Below, piece after piece: positions 36,152-44,989 of a DNA stretch of 64,000 nucleotides. This DNA is from Lachnospiraceae bacterium (GTDB lineage Bacteria; Bacillota; Clostridia; Lachnospirales; Lachnospiraceae): positions 21,459 to 85,458 of the forward strand of contig CASJPF010000014.1 of assembly GCA_949383255.1 (NCBI GenBank). The letters are read 5' to 3'. Numbering within the stretch: the first letter of the stretch is position 1; each line of letters begins with the position of its first letter. The notes under the pieces are model-generated. The model was given only the letters and a program-made list of their open reading frames with translations, did not search any database and was not told where the DNA came from. Made by a program: the position numbers and the translations under genes.

Positions 36152-36749
36152 ACTTTATATCCTCCTTTCTCCTAAATCTTGCAAATATTGATTCATCAGC
36201 AATCAACATGAAAACGGCAATTAAACAAACACTTAATACAGCCATGCAAAATAGTTCTTTATTGGTATAAGATAATAAAAATATCCATAAAGTTTCAAAA
36301 CATAAAATGATTTTTGTAATTTTTTTGCAGCGTTTTTTCTTATATACGTTTATCGGCTGTGCTAGATTTTTTATGGGTGCCTTTACTATAATGAAGATAT
36401 ATGTTACAAATAATAAGCAATACCAATAAGGATATACTACATACTCCCACAATAGGTTTTTTATGCTTAAAACGAGAAGATAGGTTAAGTTACTTAAGAT
36501 AAAACATCGACTATATGTAGTAGCATGGTATCCGCCCGTAAACAATCTTAAAGGGACAAATGTAACAAGGAACACTAAACCTGATACAAAATCTGATAAT
36601 ATAGTAGATATAGTTACGATGGAAACAAAAAAACCAATAGTAGATATTATTAGTTCAAAACCATATGTGTATATATCTTCTTCTTGTTTATCTCCTTTTA
36701 TTTTATACAATAAAAATTTTGATAGTTGAACAGAAACCTTATTTAACAT
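36126..36749 (-). CDS. agrB: AgrB-type autoinducer-processing membrane protease
   Basis: A protein of 207 residues with about five membrane segments. The catalytic motif is RLFTGGYHATTYSRC, containing the conserved His and Cys of AgrB. The enzyme removes the AgrD tail and closes the peptide ring at the membrane. The start at 36749 lies 8 bp after AAGGAGG; the longer frame from 36773 would begin before the ribosome site. agrD overlaps its 3' end. Confidence 0.9.
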   Translation of the reverse strand: MLNKVSVQLSKFLLYKIKGDKQEEDIYTYGFELIISTIGFFVSIVTISTILSDFVSGLVFLVTFVPLRLFTGGYHATTYSRCFILSNLTYLLVLSIKNLLWEYVVYPYWYCLLFVTYIFIIVKAPIKNLAQPINVYKKKRCKKITKIILCFETLWIFLLSYTNKELFCMAVLSVCLIAVFMLIADESIFARFRRKEDIKYDFTCKNH

Positions 36750-36771
36750 ATCAACAACCTCCTTGTAGTAC

Positions 36772-36777
36772 ATATTA
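36772..36777 (-). promoter_or_regulatory. -10 box of the agrBD promoter
   Basis: TAATAT on the minus strand, 38 bp from the start of the nearer regulator repeat, against 37 bp at the bacteriocin gene. The leader would be only about 16 bases. AATAAT somewhat further upstream is an alternative. Confidence 0.4.
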
Positions 36778-36803
36778 TCAAAATTATTGCGGTAGGTCTA
36801 CAA

Positions 36804-36837
36804 TTTGTCCACGAATCTTTGGATTTTTGTCCACGAG
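36804..36837 (-). promoter_or_regulatory. Tandem regulator site upstream of agrB (LytTR-type)
   Basis: On the minus strand TCGTGGACAAA occurs twice, exactly 22 bp apart (plus-strand TTTGTCCACGA at 36804-36814 and 36826-36836). It matches the pair at the bacteriocin promoter (TTGGTGGTCAGA, TTGGTGGACAAT) in sequence, step and distance to the -10 box. It also lies between the divergent agrB and regulator genes. Confidence 0.72.
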
Positions 36838-36987
36838 TTATGGATTGTAACATTTTCGTTTTATTGTTATTATTTTAGAATAAACTCCGTAATTTGTTTT
36901 TAAATAGCAAAAAAATAGTGATTTTATGATTGATTGTGATATACTGGTATAACGAATAAAAATTTTTAGTTTTAGGAGGGGAAAAGA

Positions 36988-37707
36988 TTGTTATATATTG
37001 CTATTTGTGACGACGATGAAAGAACAGTGAAAACATTTGAAAATAAGGTTATCACATTCCTAAAAACAAACAATATTATTGCAGAAATTAAAACATATAC
37101 GCAGAGTAGAATATTACAATATGATATTCAGGAAGGAAAATATTTTGATTTCATTTTGTGTGATATTGAGATGCCAGATATTGATGGAATGAAGTTATCG
37201 GCTTATATCAAGAGACTTCTTCCAGATGTATTGATTATTCTTATTACTTCGCATTTAAAATATGCAATAGATGCCTTTGAACTGTCGATATTCAGATATA
37301 TTCCTAAAAATTCATTAGACATAAGGCTTGAGCATGCGCTGAAGGATGCTGTTAATATGATTCAGTTACAGGCGGATCAATATTATATGATAAAAATGCC
37401 AAGTCGGATAGAAAAAATTCAATATCATAGGATTTTATATATTCAGCGAGATGGAAAAAATGCAGTTATTACATTAATTGATGGAACTTCGACAAAAGTA
37501 AGAAAAAGTCTGAGTCAGGTATACAATGAGCTAAACTCGGAAGACTTTATATATGTTGACCGTGGTGATATTGTGAATTTGAGTCATATTATAGGGATTA
37601 GAGAAGGTATTGTAGATTTGGGGAATGGAATCAGGATTCCTGCTAGTCATTCAAAATTGGAGTATATCAAAGAGAAACTAAATGATTTTTGGGGAGAACA
37701 AATATAA
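36988..37707 (+). CDS. agrA: AgrA-type LytTR response regulator
   Basis: A protein of 239 residues; TTG start after TTTAGGAGGGG. The receiver domain (residues 1-120) has the acidic pair CDDDE and the phosphorylation site LCDIEMPDIDG. The C-terminal LytTR domain (about 140-239) contains YIQRDGKNAVITL, FIYVDRGDIVNLSHI and RIPASHSKLEYIKEKL. It should bind the 22-bp tandem repeats at agrB and at the bacteriocin gene when phosphorylated by the neighbouring kinase. It is divergent from agrB, unlike the classic agrBDCA order. Confidence 0.88.
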   Translation: MLYIAICDDDERTVKTFENKVITFLKTNNIIAEIKTYTQSRILQYDIQEGKYFDFILCDIEMPDIDGMKLSAYIKRLLPDVLIILITSHLKYAIDAFELSIFRYIPKNSLDIRLEHALKDAVNMIQLQADQYYMIKMPSRIEKIQYHRILYIQRDGKNAVITLIDGTSTKVRKSLSQVYNELNSEDFIYVDRGDIVNLSHIIGIREGIVDLGNGIRIPASHSKLEYIKEKLNDFWGEQI

Positions 37708-37740
37708 GTATTTGAGTTGACCTTGATTTCAAATTGGATT

Positions 37741-37902
37741 AAGGAATTGTAGGAAAATAAGTGATGCAGATTGCGTAGGATATTTCTTCGAGGAGGTATG
37801 TCAAAAAACGTAGGCGCAGCGGGCTGCGGCGAGGCTTTTTGGCATGCATAATCGGAGAAATAGCCAAGTCAAGATGCGTCAGTTATTTTTCTACAGTTCC
37901 TA
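37741..37902 (-). repeat. Repeat family 1, copy 2 (reverse)
   Basis: Begins AAGGAATTGTAGGAAAATAA and ends TTATTTTTCTACAGTTCCTA, with the central arms CTTCGAGGAGGTATG and GCATGCATAATCGGAGAAAT. It faces copy 3 in the opposite orientation across the nuclease gene. Confidence 0.85.
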
Positions 37903-37969
37903 AAAAGACATGAGACCTGCAATTATGAGGTCGCATGAAAGAGATTTGTGAAACGAACAGCTAATTTCT

Positions 37970-38533
37970 TCATATAATAGGATTCACCCTTATGAATCGG
38001 TGGAGTATTAAAGGGTCAAGGTCAGAAATTGGTCTTAAATCCTTATCGTACATCACGTAGTTGTCTAAGTAACCTTGATTTTCAATTTGATTTTTTTGTA
38101 TCATATCATGGAAAGTGTACCAGCCAACAAGCTTTACAGAGTTTGTTTCCCGAAATAGACGAACCGATATAAAAATATCTTTTGGATGTGTTTTTGCCTG
38201 TTCGACCATTTCTAAAGTCCGTTTGTGAAAATCTTCTGTTCTTGTCTTAACGTCAACTTTCAACTGTTCTGTCTTATTGACTAGAAGAAAGTCATATTCA
38301 TCGCGCTCGTCATAGCCTGTGTGATCTTCGACAAATTGTATTTCGTTGTCAAGAAAGAATAATTTAACAGCTTTTTCTCCAAGCTTGCCCTCAAACATTT
38401 TCTTTTTTTTATTTTCTAATCCGCCAGAATGAAAGTCGTGACGGTTTGAGGTAAATGCTTTGGAACGCTCGGCATACTGTAATGCCTCTTGGTATAAAAG
38501 GCCTGTTATAACATAATTTTCTCTGATTATCAT
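37970..38533 (-). CDS. Putative PD-(D/E)XK-fold nuclease
   Basis: A protein of 187 residues, starting 8 bp after AAAGGAG. It contains a Glu in FEGKLGEKAVKLFF, then DEYDFLLVNK and QLKVDVKTRTEDF, which fit the E...D...DxK core of restriction-endonuclease-like folds. The C-terminal part (DIFISVRLFRETNSVKLVGWYT) fits the following strand and helix. No methyltransferase or defence partner is adjacent. It stands alone between two inverted copies of repeat family 1, about 1.1 kb in all. The nuclease reading rests on motif spacing only. Confidence 0.6.
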   Translation of the reverse strand: MIIRENYVITGLLYQEALQYAERSKAFTSNRHDFHSGGLENKKKKMFEGKLGEKAVKLFFLDNEIQFVEDHTGYDERDEYDFLLVNKTEQLKVDVKTRTEDFHKRTLEMVEQAKTHPKDIFISVRLFRETNSVKLVGWYTFHDMIQKNQIENQGYLDNYVMYDKDLRPISDLDPLILHRFIRVNPII

Positions 38534-38699
38534 TTGTATACTCCTTTTTTTCTTCTTTGGACTCTTAAAGTCTCTTTGTAACAAATATTGCGAGAAGCTA
38601 TTTATATTATAACACCATATTACAGACTACACCAGTGTGTTTTATTAGTTTTTAGGAATGGGTAATCATTCAGGTAATTGTTCACGTTTTCTGTAATTT

Positions 38700-38863
38700 T
38701 AAGGAACTGTAGAAAAATAAGTGACACATCTTGACTTGGCTATTTCTCCGATTATGCATGCCAAAAAGCCTCGCCGCAGCCCGCTACGCCTACGTTTTTT
38801 GACATACCTCCTCGAAGAAATATCCTACGCAGTCTGCATCACTTATTTTCCTGCAATTCCTAA
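38700..38863 (+). repeat. Repeat family 1, copy 3 (forward)
   Basis: TAAGGAACTGTAGAAAAATAA to TTATTTTCCTGCAATTCCTAA, nearly identical to copies 1 and 5. The remainder of 38534-39121 is AT-rich and holds no gene I can support. Confidence 0.85.
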
Positions 38864-39121
38864 GCTTTTCCTATTTGGAATATTTTATACAACACGATGA
38901 ATTATAGGACTTTTTTAGGAATAAATTATTAGGAAGATTTCTTAATAATATGGCATTGATGTCTGAACAGTAACAATAGTGACAATAATGAACTTTTGAG
39001 AAGAACCTAACAATTGACATCACAATTCCTGCGGGATAAAATAAAGATAGATATATGTTGGAGAGATAGAGATGAGCAATATTGTGTTTGCAGAAACAAA
39101 TTAATGACGAGAGGAATTACT

Positions 39122-40303
39122 ATGAAAATAGAAACAAAGCGATTATTGATTCGTACATTAAGAATAGACGATAAAAAAGCATTTGTGGAAATGGCAGCGG
39201 ACGGAAGTCTAAAAGAGATCGGTTTTAGCAAAGATTGTGGCAATTGGATTGCAAATTGGATTGTGGAGGCGAAGGAGCTTACAAAGAAGGACAATCCCCG
39301 CACGGAATATCTGGCGTATGTGATTACTTTAAAAGAGGAAAAGACTGTGATTGGTTCCGTGGGATGCTCTTACTATGAGGATCTACAAGAGACAGGTATC
39401 ACATATTTTATTGGAACACAATATAGAAATCATGGCTATGCAATTGAGGCAGTGCAGGCTTATGCACAGTATTTTTTACAAAATTATCATATTTCCCAAA
39501 TGATAGCAACGGTCAAGGAGGAGAATGTGGCCTCATGGAAAGTAATTGAGCGGGCAGGTTTTCAATTGACTGAGAAAAAAATGTACAAGGACTTGAATGA
39601 TGAGAAAGCGGAGTTATATCGCTTTTATTGCAAGCACAAAATGAAAATGGGATTAGCCTATGATAATCATGATAGTCGTATCAAATACTATGAGCTGCTA
39701 TTAGAACGCGATTTGGATAATCTTGCGCAATATGAACTGCCAGAGGGTTATCGCTTTGCGTTTTATCAGCATGGGGATTGCGATGCGTGGATTGCAATTG
39801 AGAAATCGGCAAAGGAATTTGAAAACTATGAGCAGGGATTGGCGGCGTGGAATAAATATTATGCGACCAAGGAACAGGAACTTGGCAACCGAATGGTATT
39901 TATAGAAAATGAAAAGGGTAAAAAGGTTGCGACAGCCACCGCTTACTATGATATCACAGGACGCGACCAGTCCGGTGCCGGTTGGTTGCACTGGGTTGCT
40001 GTGCAGCGGGAGTATCAGGGAAAAAGGCTGTCCAAGCCATTGATTGCACATGTGTTGAACATTATGCGCGCGCTTGGATACACACACGCAAAAATACCAA
40101 CACAGACTACGACTTGGCTTGCCTGCAAAGTATACCTTGATTTTGGGTTTCGCCCGCTGCCCCAAAATGCAGTCAACAGTAAGGAAGGGTGGCGGATAGT
40201 AAAAACAATTACCAATCACCCTGCACTAGACGCTTTTGACCCAGTTTCATTAAAGGAGATTGAAGATGAGGGAGAGGAAAATGACAGAACTGAAATTAAA
40301 TGA
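39122..40303 (+). CDS. Double GNAT-domain acetyltransferase
   Basis: A protein of 393 residues, start 39122 after GAGAGGA. The first half (1-175) is a RimJ/RimL-like GNAT domain (MKIETKRLLIRTLRIDD; ITYFIGTQYRNHGYAIEAV, an acetyl-CoA-binding segment; VASWKVIERAGFQ). The second half (about 180-380) is another GNAT domain (LHWVAVQREYQGKRLSKPLI, ACKVYLDFGFRPLP). Each half begins with its own MKxx-type start, suggesting fusion of two genes. Substrates are unknown. The next gene overlaps its 3' end. Confidence 0.8.
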   Translation: MKIETKRLLIRTLRIDDKKAFVEMAADGSLKEIGFSKDCGNWIANWIVEAKELTKKDNPRTEYLAYVITLKEEKTVIGSVGCSYYEDLQETGITYFIGTQYRNHGYAIEAVQAYAQYFLQNYHISQMIATVKEENVASWKVIERAGFQLTEKKMYKDLNDEKAELYRFYCKHKMKMGLAYDNHDSRIKYYELLLERDLDNLAQYELPEGYRFAFYQHGDCDAWIAIEKSAKEFENYEQGLAAWNKYYATKEQELGNRMVFIENEKGKKVATATAYYDITGRDQSGAGWLHWVAVQREYQGKRLSKPLIAHVLNIMRALGYTHAKIPTQTTTWLACKVYLDFGFRPLPQNAVNSKEGWRIVKTITNHPALDAFDPVSLKEIEDEGEENDRTEIK

Positions 40304-40745
40304 CACTTTTTTTGCGCTGAATACAAACACAAGAGAAACCGCTTTTTTCGTATTTCAAGATTCAGAGGACGGACTGGAATACAGCGTTGACTGTTGTTTT
40401 CAGGCAAATGAGTTTCAAGAGGAACGGGTAACACCTAAATTGGAATTGGGAATTATCGGTACATCAGTGCGACAGATTGAAGACATTGCCGGAATGACGT
40501 TTGTCGTGAAAAATATGGAGGAGGCATATAATAGAGAGGATTTATTTTATATTTTTGAGCATGAGCCGCTGATGAATTACCAACTTGCTATTCAGGAGTT
40601 CAAAGAGGATAGAGTACATATTTTATGCAGTGGAACAGCAGTGAATGACGGTTATGCAGACCCTGTTACAACTGCAACATTTGAAATTGACTGCTGGCTG
40701 CCAATTATCACAGATATAAAAGATTGGGAAAAGTACGGATTATAA
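40281..40745 (+). CDS. Hypothetical protein, coupled to the GNAT gene
   Basis: A protein of 154 residues, starting MTELKLNDTFFALN after GAGGGAGAGG. The start overlaps the GNAT stop by 23 bp, so the two are probably translated together. It is soluble, acidic and beta-rich, with no motif I recognise. Confidence 0.7.
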   Translation: MTELKLNDTFFALNTNTRETAFFVFQDSEDGLEYSVDCCFQANEFQEERVTPKLELGIIGTSVRQIEDIAGMTFVVKNMEEAYNREDLFYIFEHEPLMNYQLAIQEFKEDRVHILCSGTAVNDGYADPVTTATFEIDCWLPIITDIKDWEKYGL

Positions 40746-40927
40746 GAAAACGAGCGGTGTGTTGTCGTTGACAGGGGGAAAACAGTATGCTAAACTGACT
40801 TTTAGAGTGGGTTAAACTGTCATGTGTATTGGATGAAAAATTGTCTCATAAAGTATCCCCGCTCAGATAATATGCTTTTGAATCGAAAAGTTTGATGAGA
40901 AAGTAGCAGCGTCAGAGGTGATGAGAC

Positions 40928-43900
40928 TTGGATAAATACGAATACAAAGTTCGTTCAGAAGAAATTTCAAATTTGATCGAACAGGAAAAATATACAGAAG
41001 CCGTAAAAATAGCAGATACGATTGACTGGAGAAGAGTTAAGAGCGCGTCGATGTTGTTAAAGATTTCGGTATTATATCGAATCAACAGACGAAATGAAGA
41101 GGCTAGGGAAGTGCTGATGCTGGCATATGAGCGTTACCCCGCAAATCGTTCTGTTGTGTATTCCCTTTGTGAATTATCAATTGAGTTAGATGATGTTGTA
41201 TCAGCGATTGAATATTATAAACAGTTTGTGAAGTTGGCACCGAAAGACAATGGTGTATTTACGCTTCGATATCGGATATTGGAGGCGCAGGAGGCGAGTC
41301 TTGAAGAGCGGATTGAGATTCTTGAAGAGTTAAAAAAGAAGGATTATCAGGAAGAGTGGGCATATGAACTTGCCTATCTCTATCATAGAGTAGGGTTGTC
41401 TACAAAATGTGTGGAAGAGTGTGATGACATTATCCTCTGGTTTGGAGATGGCCCATATGTGATGAAGGCAATGGAGCTAAAAGCAGTGCATGTGCCGCTC
41501 TCTAGATCACAGCAAGAGAAATATGAGACTATGTTAAATCATGCGTCGGATAATTATAGTGGTGATACAGAAGTTCAGGAGATGTATTCTGAGGAGGAAT
41601 ATGGAGTCGATAATATAGCGTACTATCCGAATCAGTATGCGGAGGAAGCATACGAAGATACAGGATATGAGCAGGAAAATTATTCGCAGGAATTGTATGA
41701 CAACACAGGATACGATTCTCAAAGTTATCCCAACAGGAGTTATGAAAACAGTGGGTATGATGCACAGAATTATGTAAATGAGTCGTATCAAAATACCGGC
41801 TATGACACGCAAAATTATCCCAATGAAGGATATGAAACTACAAACTATAATACGCAAGGCTATCCCAATGAAGGATATGATAATATCAGTTATGATACAC
41901 AAAATTATCCCAGCGAAGGGTATAAAAATAGTAGTTACGATACGCAAGCCTATTCAAATGGAGGATATGAAACTACCAGCTACGATACACAAAATTATCC
42001 CAATGAAACATATCAAACTACAGACTATAATGCACAAGGCTATCCCAATGAGGAATATGCAAACACAGGATATGATACACAAAGTTATCCCAATGAAACA
42101 TATGAAAACAGCGGATATAATGGACAAACCTATTCCAATGAAGGATACGAAAACAGCGGATATAATGCGCAAGGTTATCCCAGTGAAGGTTATGAAAACA
42201 CACAGTATAGTCAAGAAACTTATGCCAGTGAGCCATATAATATAGCGACTTATGCACAGGAAACTTATTCTGATTACGGTCAGAACGACTATGTAGAAGA
42301 TGGCTATGGAAATATAAATTACACAAATAAAAGCAGTTATACTGGCGAATTTTATGTGGAGCAGACTTATGATGAAAATGGGAATTTGATAGAGAACAGA
42401 ACAGATACAAATAATCAGGAAATTGCTGGACGCGGTGGAGAGTCAGACAAGTCCTACCGCAATGGACTTTATCTGTATCAAAGCAATCCAGCACCTGCTG
42501 CAAATTTAGGTGATATGAGTGAGTACAACACAATCAATCTTCAAAAATTAGTTGCGGAGGGTATGAGAGAGTTTCTTGCGGACAATGAGGATGTATTTGC
42601 AGAGGACCGAGAAAAATATAATTCCAGTGAGGATGTCGATAATATTGCTAGGCATACACAAGCATATACCAATGTACAAAACAGTGGTGGCGAAGCGTCG
42701 GAGGGAATGGCATATACAAGCAGTATTGCACAGCTAGTGACCAGTGTATCGGAAGCGCCACCTGCTCCCAATACAGGAGCGATCCGCAAAGTTTATGTGC
42801 CAGGAAAAGATGCGCGTTTTATTAAATCAGATTCTGATATAGAGGAGTTACGGGATACCACAGAGCAGACGGTCAATGAAGAGCACAATCGCATGGAGGA
42901 CAACGCGGAAAATGTATATCATGACCAAAATACTATGGAAATAAGTGGGGAGTTGGGGACTCAGGTAACAGGTACAATGAATCTGAAGGATGTGCTGGCA
43001 GAGTGGGAGCGAAAAAAGACAGAGAATGCAAAGAAACATCAAGAGGAGATTAAAAAGCGTGTGTTAACGCAGACTGGTAAAATCTTGGCAGACTTTAACA
43101 ATTCGCTCAAAAGTGGCATATTGGGCGAGATTCAGCGGGAAGAGGAGGCAGCACAGAGAAGAATTCCTCGCAAGGATAGATTTTTAGAGGCAGATGTAAC
43201 GGGAGATATTCCGCAGAATCGCACAAGACAAGCATCGGATGATGCGTTTGATGTGGAGTATAGAACAGCACAGACAGAGCGCAAAGAAGAAGCATCCGTT
43301 GTGCAGGAGGAATATCAGCCAGAATTTGAAAATACAGAACTTGAAACTCCGTTAGAACCTACTGCACTACCACAAGAAATCAAGGCGGAAAGTGATGTCA
43401 ATTGCCTGCCACAGGCCGATCAGGAGACATGGGAATCCGATGAGAACTATGCGGCAGAGGGGGATTTTGACAGCAAGGATGTATACATGGCAGAAGAAGA
43501 TTTGGAAAGCAGTACGGCGTATTTGCCAGAACAAAATATAGAAAATAGTGCGGCGCAAATCCCAGAACAAAATGCAGAAGTCAGTGTGGAGTATACACAG
43601 GAAATCAATACAGAAGACTATCTGCCAGAGGACAATAATGAATTGGAAAATGGTTATCTCGGAGAGAATGATATTGCAGAGATACAGGCAGATTTACAAG
43701 ATATCAATACAGAAGAAGATAGCTATTATGAAGAGAGCAATAATGATTATTTGCCAGAAGAAGATGGGGACAGCCCAGATAATTTGGATGTTGAATCAGA
43801 TGGTGATGAATACAATAACACTTATGCGTTAGAGGAGAATCCTATTGAGGAAATGACAGAAGATTACAGTGGTACACAAGAAATTTATTCCTATGATGAC

Positions 43901-44971
43901 AGTAATGAGTATGTGCAGGAATCAAATGGGGAGATGGAGATAGAGTATGCTGATTATGGATATGCAGAAGAATCCAGCGGTTATACACAAGAATTGTATT
44001 CAGAAGAGACACATCCTGTTTCGGACAAAGGAGGATATATCCAGAATTATCAGTATGATGAAAGCGAGCTTGACCCAGAAGATGCGGAGAGTATTGCCGA
44101 GATGGCAAAGGAGGACGCACTTAAGACACAAGAAATTAAAATGAACACAGCAGATCTCAGCTCACTTTCAGAAAAGATTGTAGCCACGACAAAAAAGGAA
44201 GCACACGGAGCAAAGCGTGAGGAGTTGCGCGAATTTACAGCAGAAGAGCAGACTTTGTTTGAGAACTTTGCTGTTACCAAGAAGATTAAGAAACAGATTA
44301 TTTTTGCCCTAGAAAACATGACGCTTGCCGCCTACACTGGAAATGTCATTATCACAGGTGACGCGGGATTGGATACAGTCAGAATGGCAAAAAACTTGAT
44401 CAAGGAATATCAAGTATCTGACGAGAGTTTTTCGGGAAGGCTTGCGAAGATCACCGGAGAAAAAATCAATCAAAGAAATATCAAAGATGTTTTTGAGAAA
44501 TTGAATAATGGTGGTATTATAATAGAGAAGGCAAATGGTATGAGCGAGGAGAAGCTATATGAAATGGCGTTGAACCTCAATCAGGAAAATTTCGGAATTG
44601 TAGTTATCATGGAAGACACCAAAAAAGAGATTTCAAAACTTTTGCAGAAACAGGCAATGATTGCGGATTATTTTAATATCAGAATTGATCTGATGGAGAT
44701 GGATAATAATGCACTCGTTGCCTACGCCAAAAATTATGCTTTGGCCTTGGAATATTCCATTGATGAGTTAGGGACTCTCGCCCTTTACACAAGAATAGCA
44801 AACATGCAGAGCGGAAATCATGTAGTGACAAAGGATGAGGTAAGGGACATTATAGATGAGGCAATTTGGAAATCCAGAAAGTCCAAGCTCAAAAACTTTG
44901 TGGATGTGCTATTCGCAAGAAGGTATGACAATGAGGACATGATTGTCCTCAAAGAAAGGGATTTTATATAA
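40928..44971 (+). CDS. Giant Tyr-pentapeptide-repeat protein with TPR start and degenerate AAA+-like end
   Basis: A protein of 1347 residues; TTG start after AGAGGTG. Residues about 1-200 are TPR-like helices (NRRNEEAREVLMLAYERYP). Residues 237-451 are 43 unbroken pentapeptides, each starting with Tyr, in a higher 15-residue pattern like YENSG-YDTQN-YPNEG. A long Glu/Asp/Asn-rich region follows (about 460-1090). The end (about 1110-1347) looks like an AAA+ core, but the P-loop reads GDAGLDTVRMA without the Lys-Thr pair, so ATP hydrolysis is doubtful. No signal peptide. glgB follows by 18 bp. Function unknown; a cytoplasmic scaffold or condensate-forming protein is possible. Confidence 0.75.
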   Translation: MDKYEYKVRSEEISNLIEQEKYTEAVKIADTIDWRRVKSASMLLKISVLYRINRRNEEAREVLMLAYERYPANRSVVYSLCELSIELDDVVSAIEYYKQFVKLAPKDNGVFTLRYRILEAQEASLEERIEILEELKKKDYQEEWAYELAYLYHRVGLSTKCVEECDDIILWFGDGPYVMKAMELKAVHVPLSRSQQEKYETMLNHASDNYSGDTEVQEMYSEEEYGVDNIAYYPNQYAEEAYEDTGYEQENYSQELYDNTGYDSQSYPNRSYENSGYDAQNYVNESYQNTGYDTQNYPNEGYETTNYNTQGYPNEGYDNISYDTQNYPSEGYKNSSYDTQAYSNGGYETTSYDTQNYPNETYQTTDYNAQGYPNEEYANTGYDTQSYPNETYENSGYNGQTYSNEGYENSGYNAQGYPSEGYENTQYSQETYASEPYNIATYAQETYSDYGQNDYVEDGYGNINYTNKSSYTGEFYVEQTYDENGNLIENRTDTNNQEIAGRGGESDKSYRNGLYLYQSNPAPAANLGDMSEYNTINLQKLVAEGMREFLADNEDVFAEDREKYNSSEDVDNIARHTQAYTNVQNSGGEASEGMAYTSSIAQLVTSVSEAPPAPNTGAIRKVYVPGKDARFIKSDSDIEELRDTTEQTVNEEHNRMEDNAENVYHDQNTMEISGELGTQVTGTMNLKDVLAEWERKKTENAKKHQEEIKKRVLTQTGKILADFNNSLKSGILGEIQREEEAAQRRIPRKDRFLEADVTGDIPQNRTRQASDDAFDVEYRTAQTERKEEASVVQEEYQPEFENTELETPLEPTALPQEIKAESDVNCLPQADQETWESDENYAAEGDFDSKDVYMAEEDLESSTAYLPEQNIENSAAQIPEQNAEVSVEYTQEINTEDYLPEDNNELENGYLGENDIAEIQADLQDINTEEDSYYEESNNDYLPEEDGDSPDNLDVESDGDEYNNTYALEENPIEEMTEDYSGTQEIYSYDDSNEYVQESNGEMEIEYADYGYAEESSGYTQELYSEETHPVSDKGGYIQNYQYDESELDPEDAESIAEMAKEDALKTQEIKMNTADLSSLSEKIVATTKKEAHGAKREELREFTAEEQTLFENFAVTKKIKKQIIFALENMTLAAYTGNVIITGDAGLDTVRMAKNLIKEYQVSDESFSGRLAKITGEKINQRNIKDVFEKLNNGGIIIEKANGMSEEKLYEMALNLNQENFGIVVIMEDTKKEISKLLQKQAMIADYFNIRIDLMEMDNNALVAYAKNYALALEYSIDELGTLALYTRIANMQSGNHVVTKDEVRDIIDEAIWKSRKSKLKNFVDVLFARRYDNEDMIVLKERDFI
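41636..42280 (+). repeat. 45-bp coding repeats (Tyr-pentapeptide region)
   Basis: A 645-bp tract with a 45-bp period, for example AATTATCCCAATGAAGGATA followed by variants every 45 bp. All units stay in frame, with Tyr at every fifth codon. The silent and conservative variation between units argues for age and selection on the Tyr spacing, not a fresh slippage expansion. Confidence 0.85.
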
Positions 44972-44989
44972 CAGAATGGAGGACATTTT

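Noticed and set aside
41636..42280. Regular 45-bp repeats that could be taken for a CRISPR array
   Set aside because: The repeats are in-frame coding units of one long protein, vary throughout and have no constant repeat with unique spacers.
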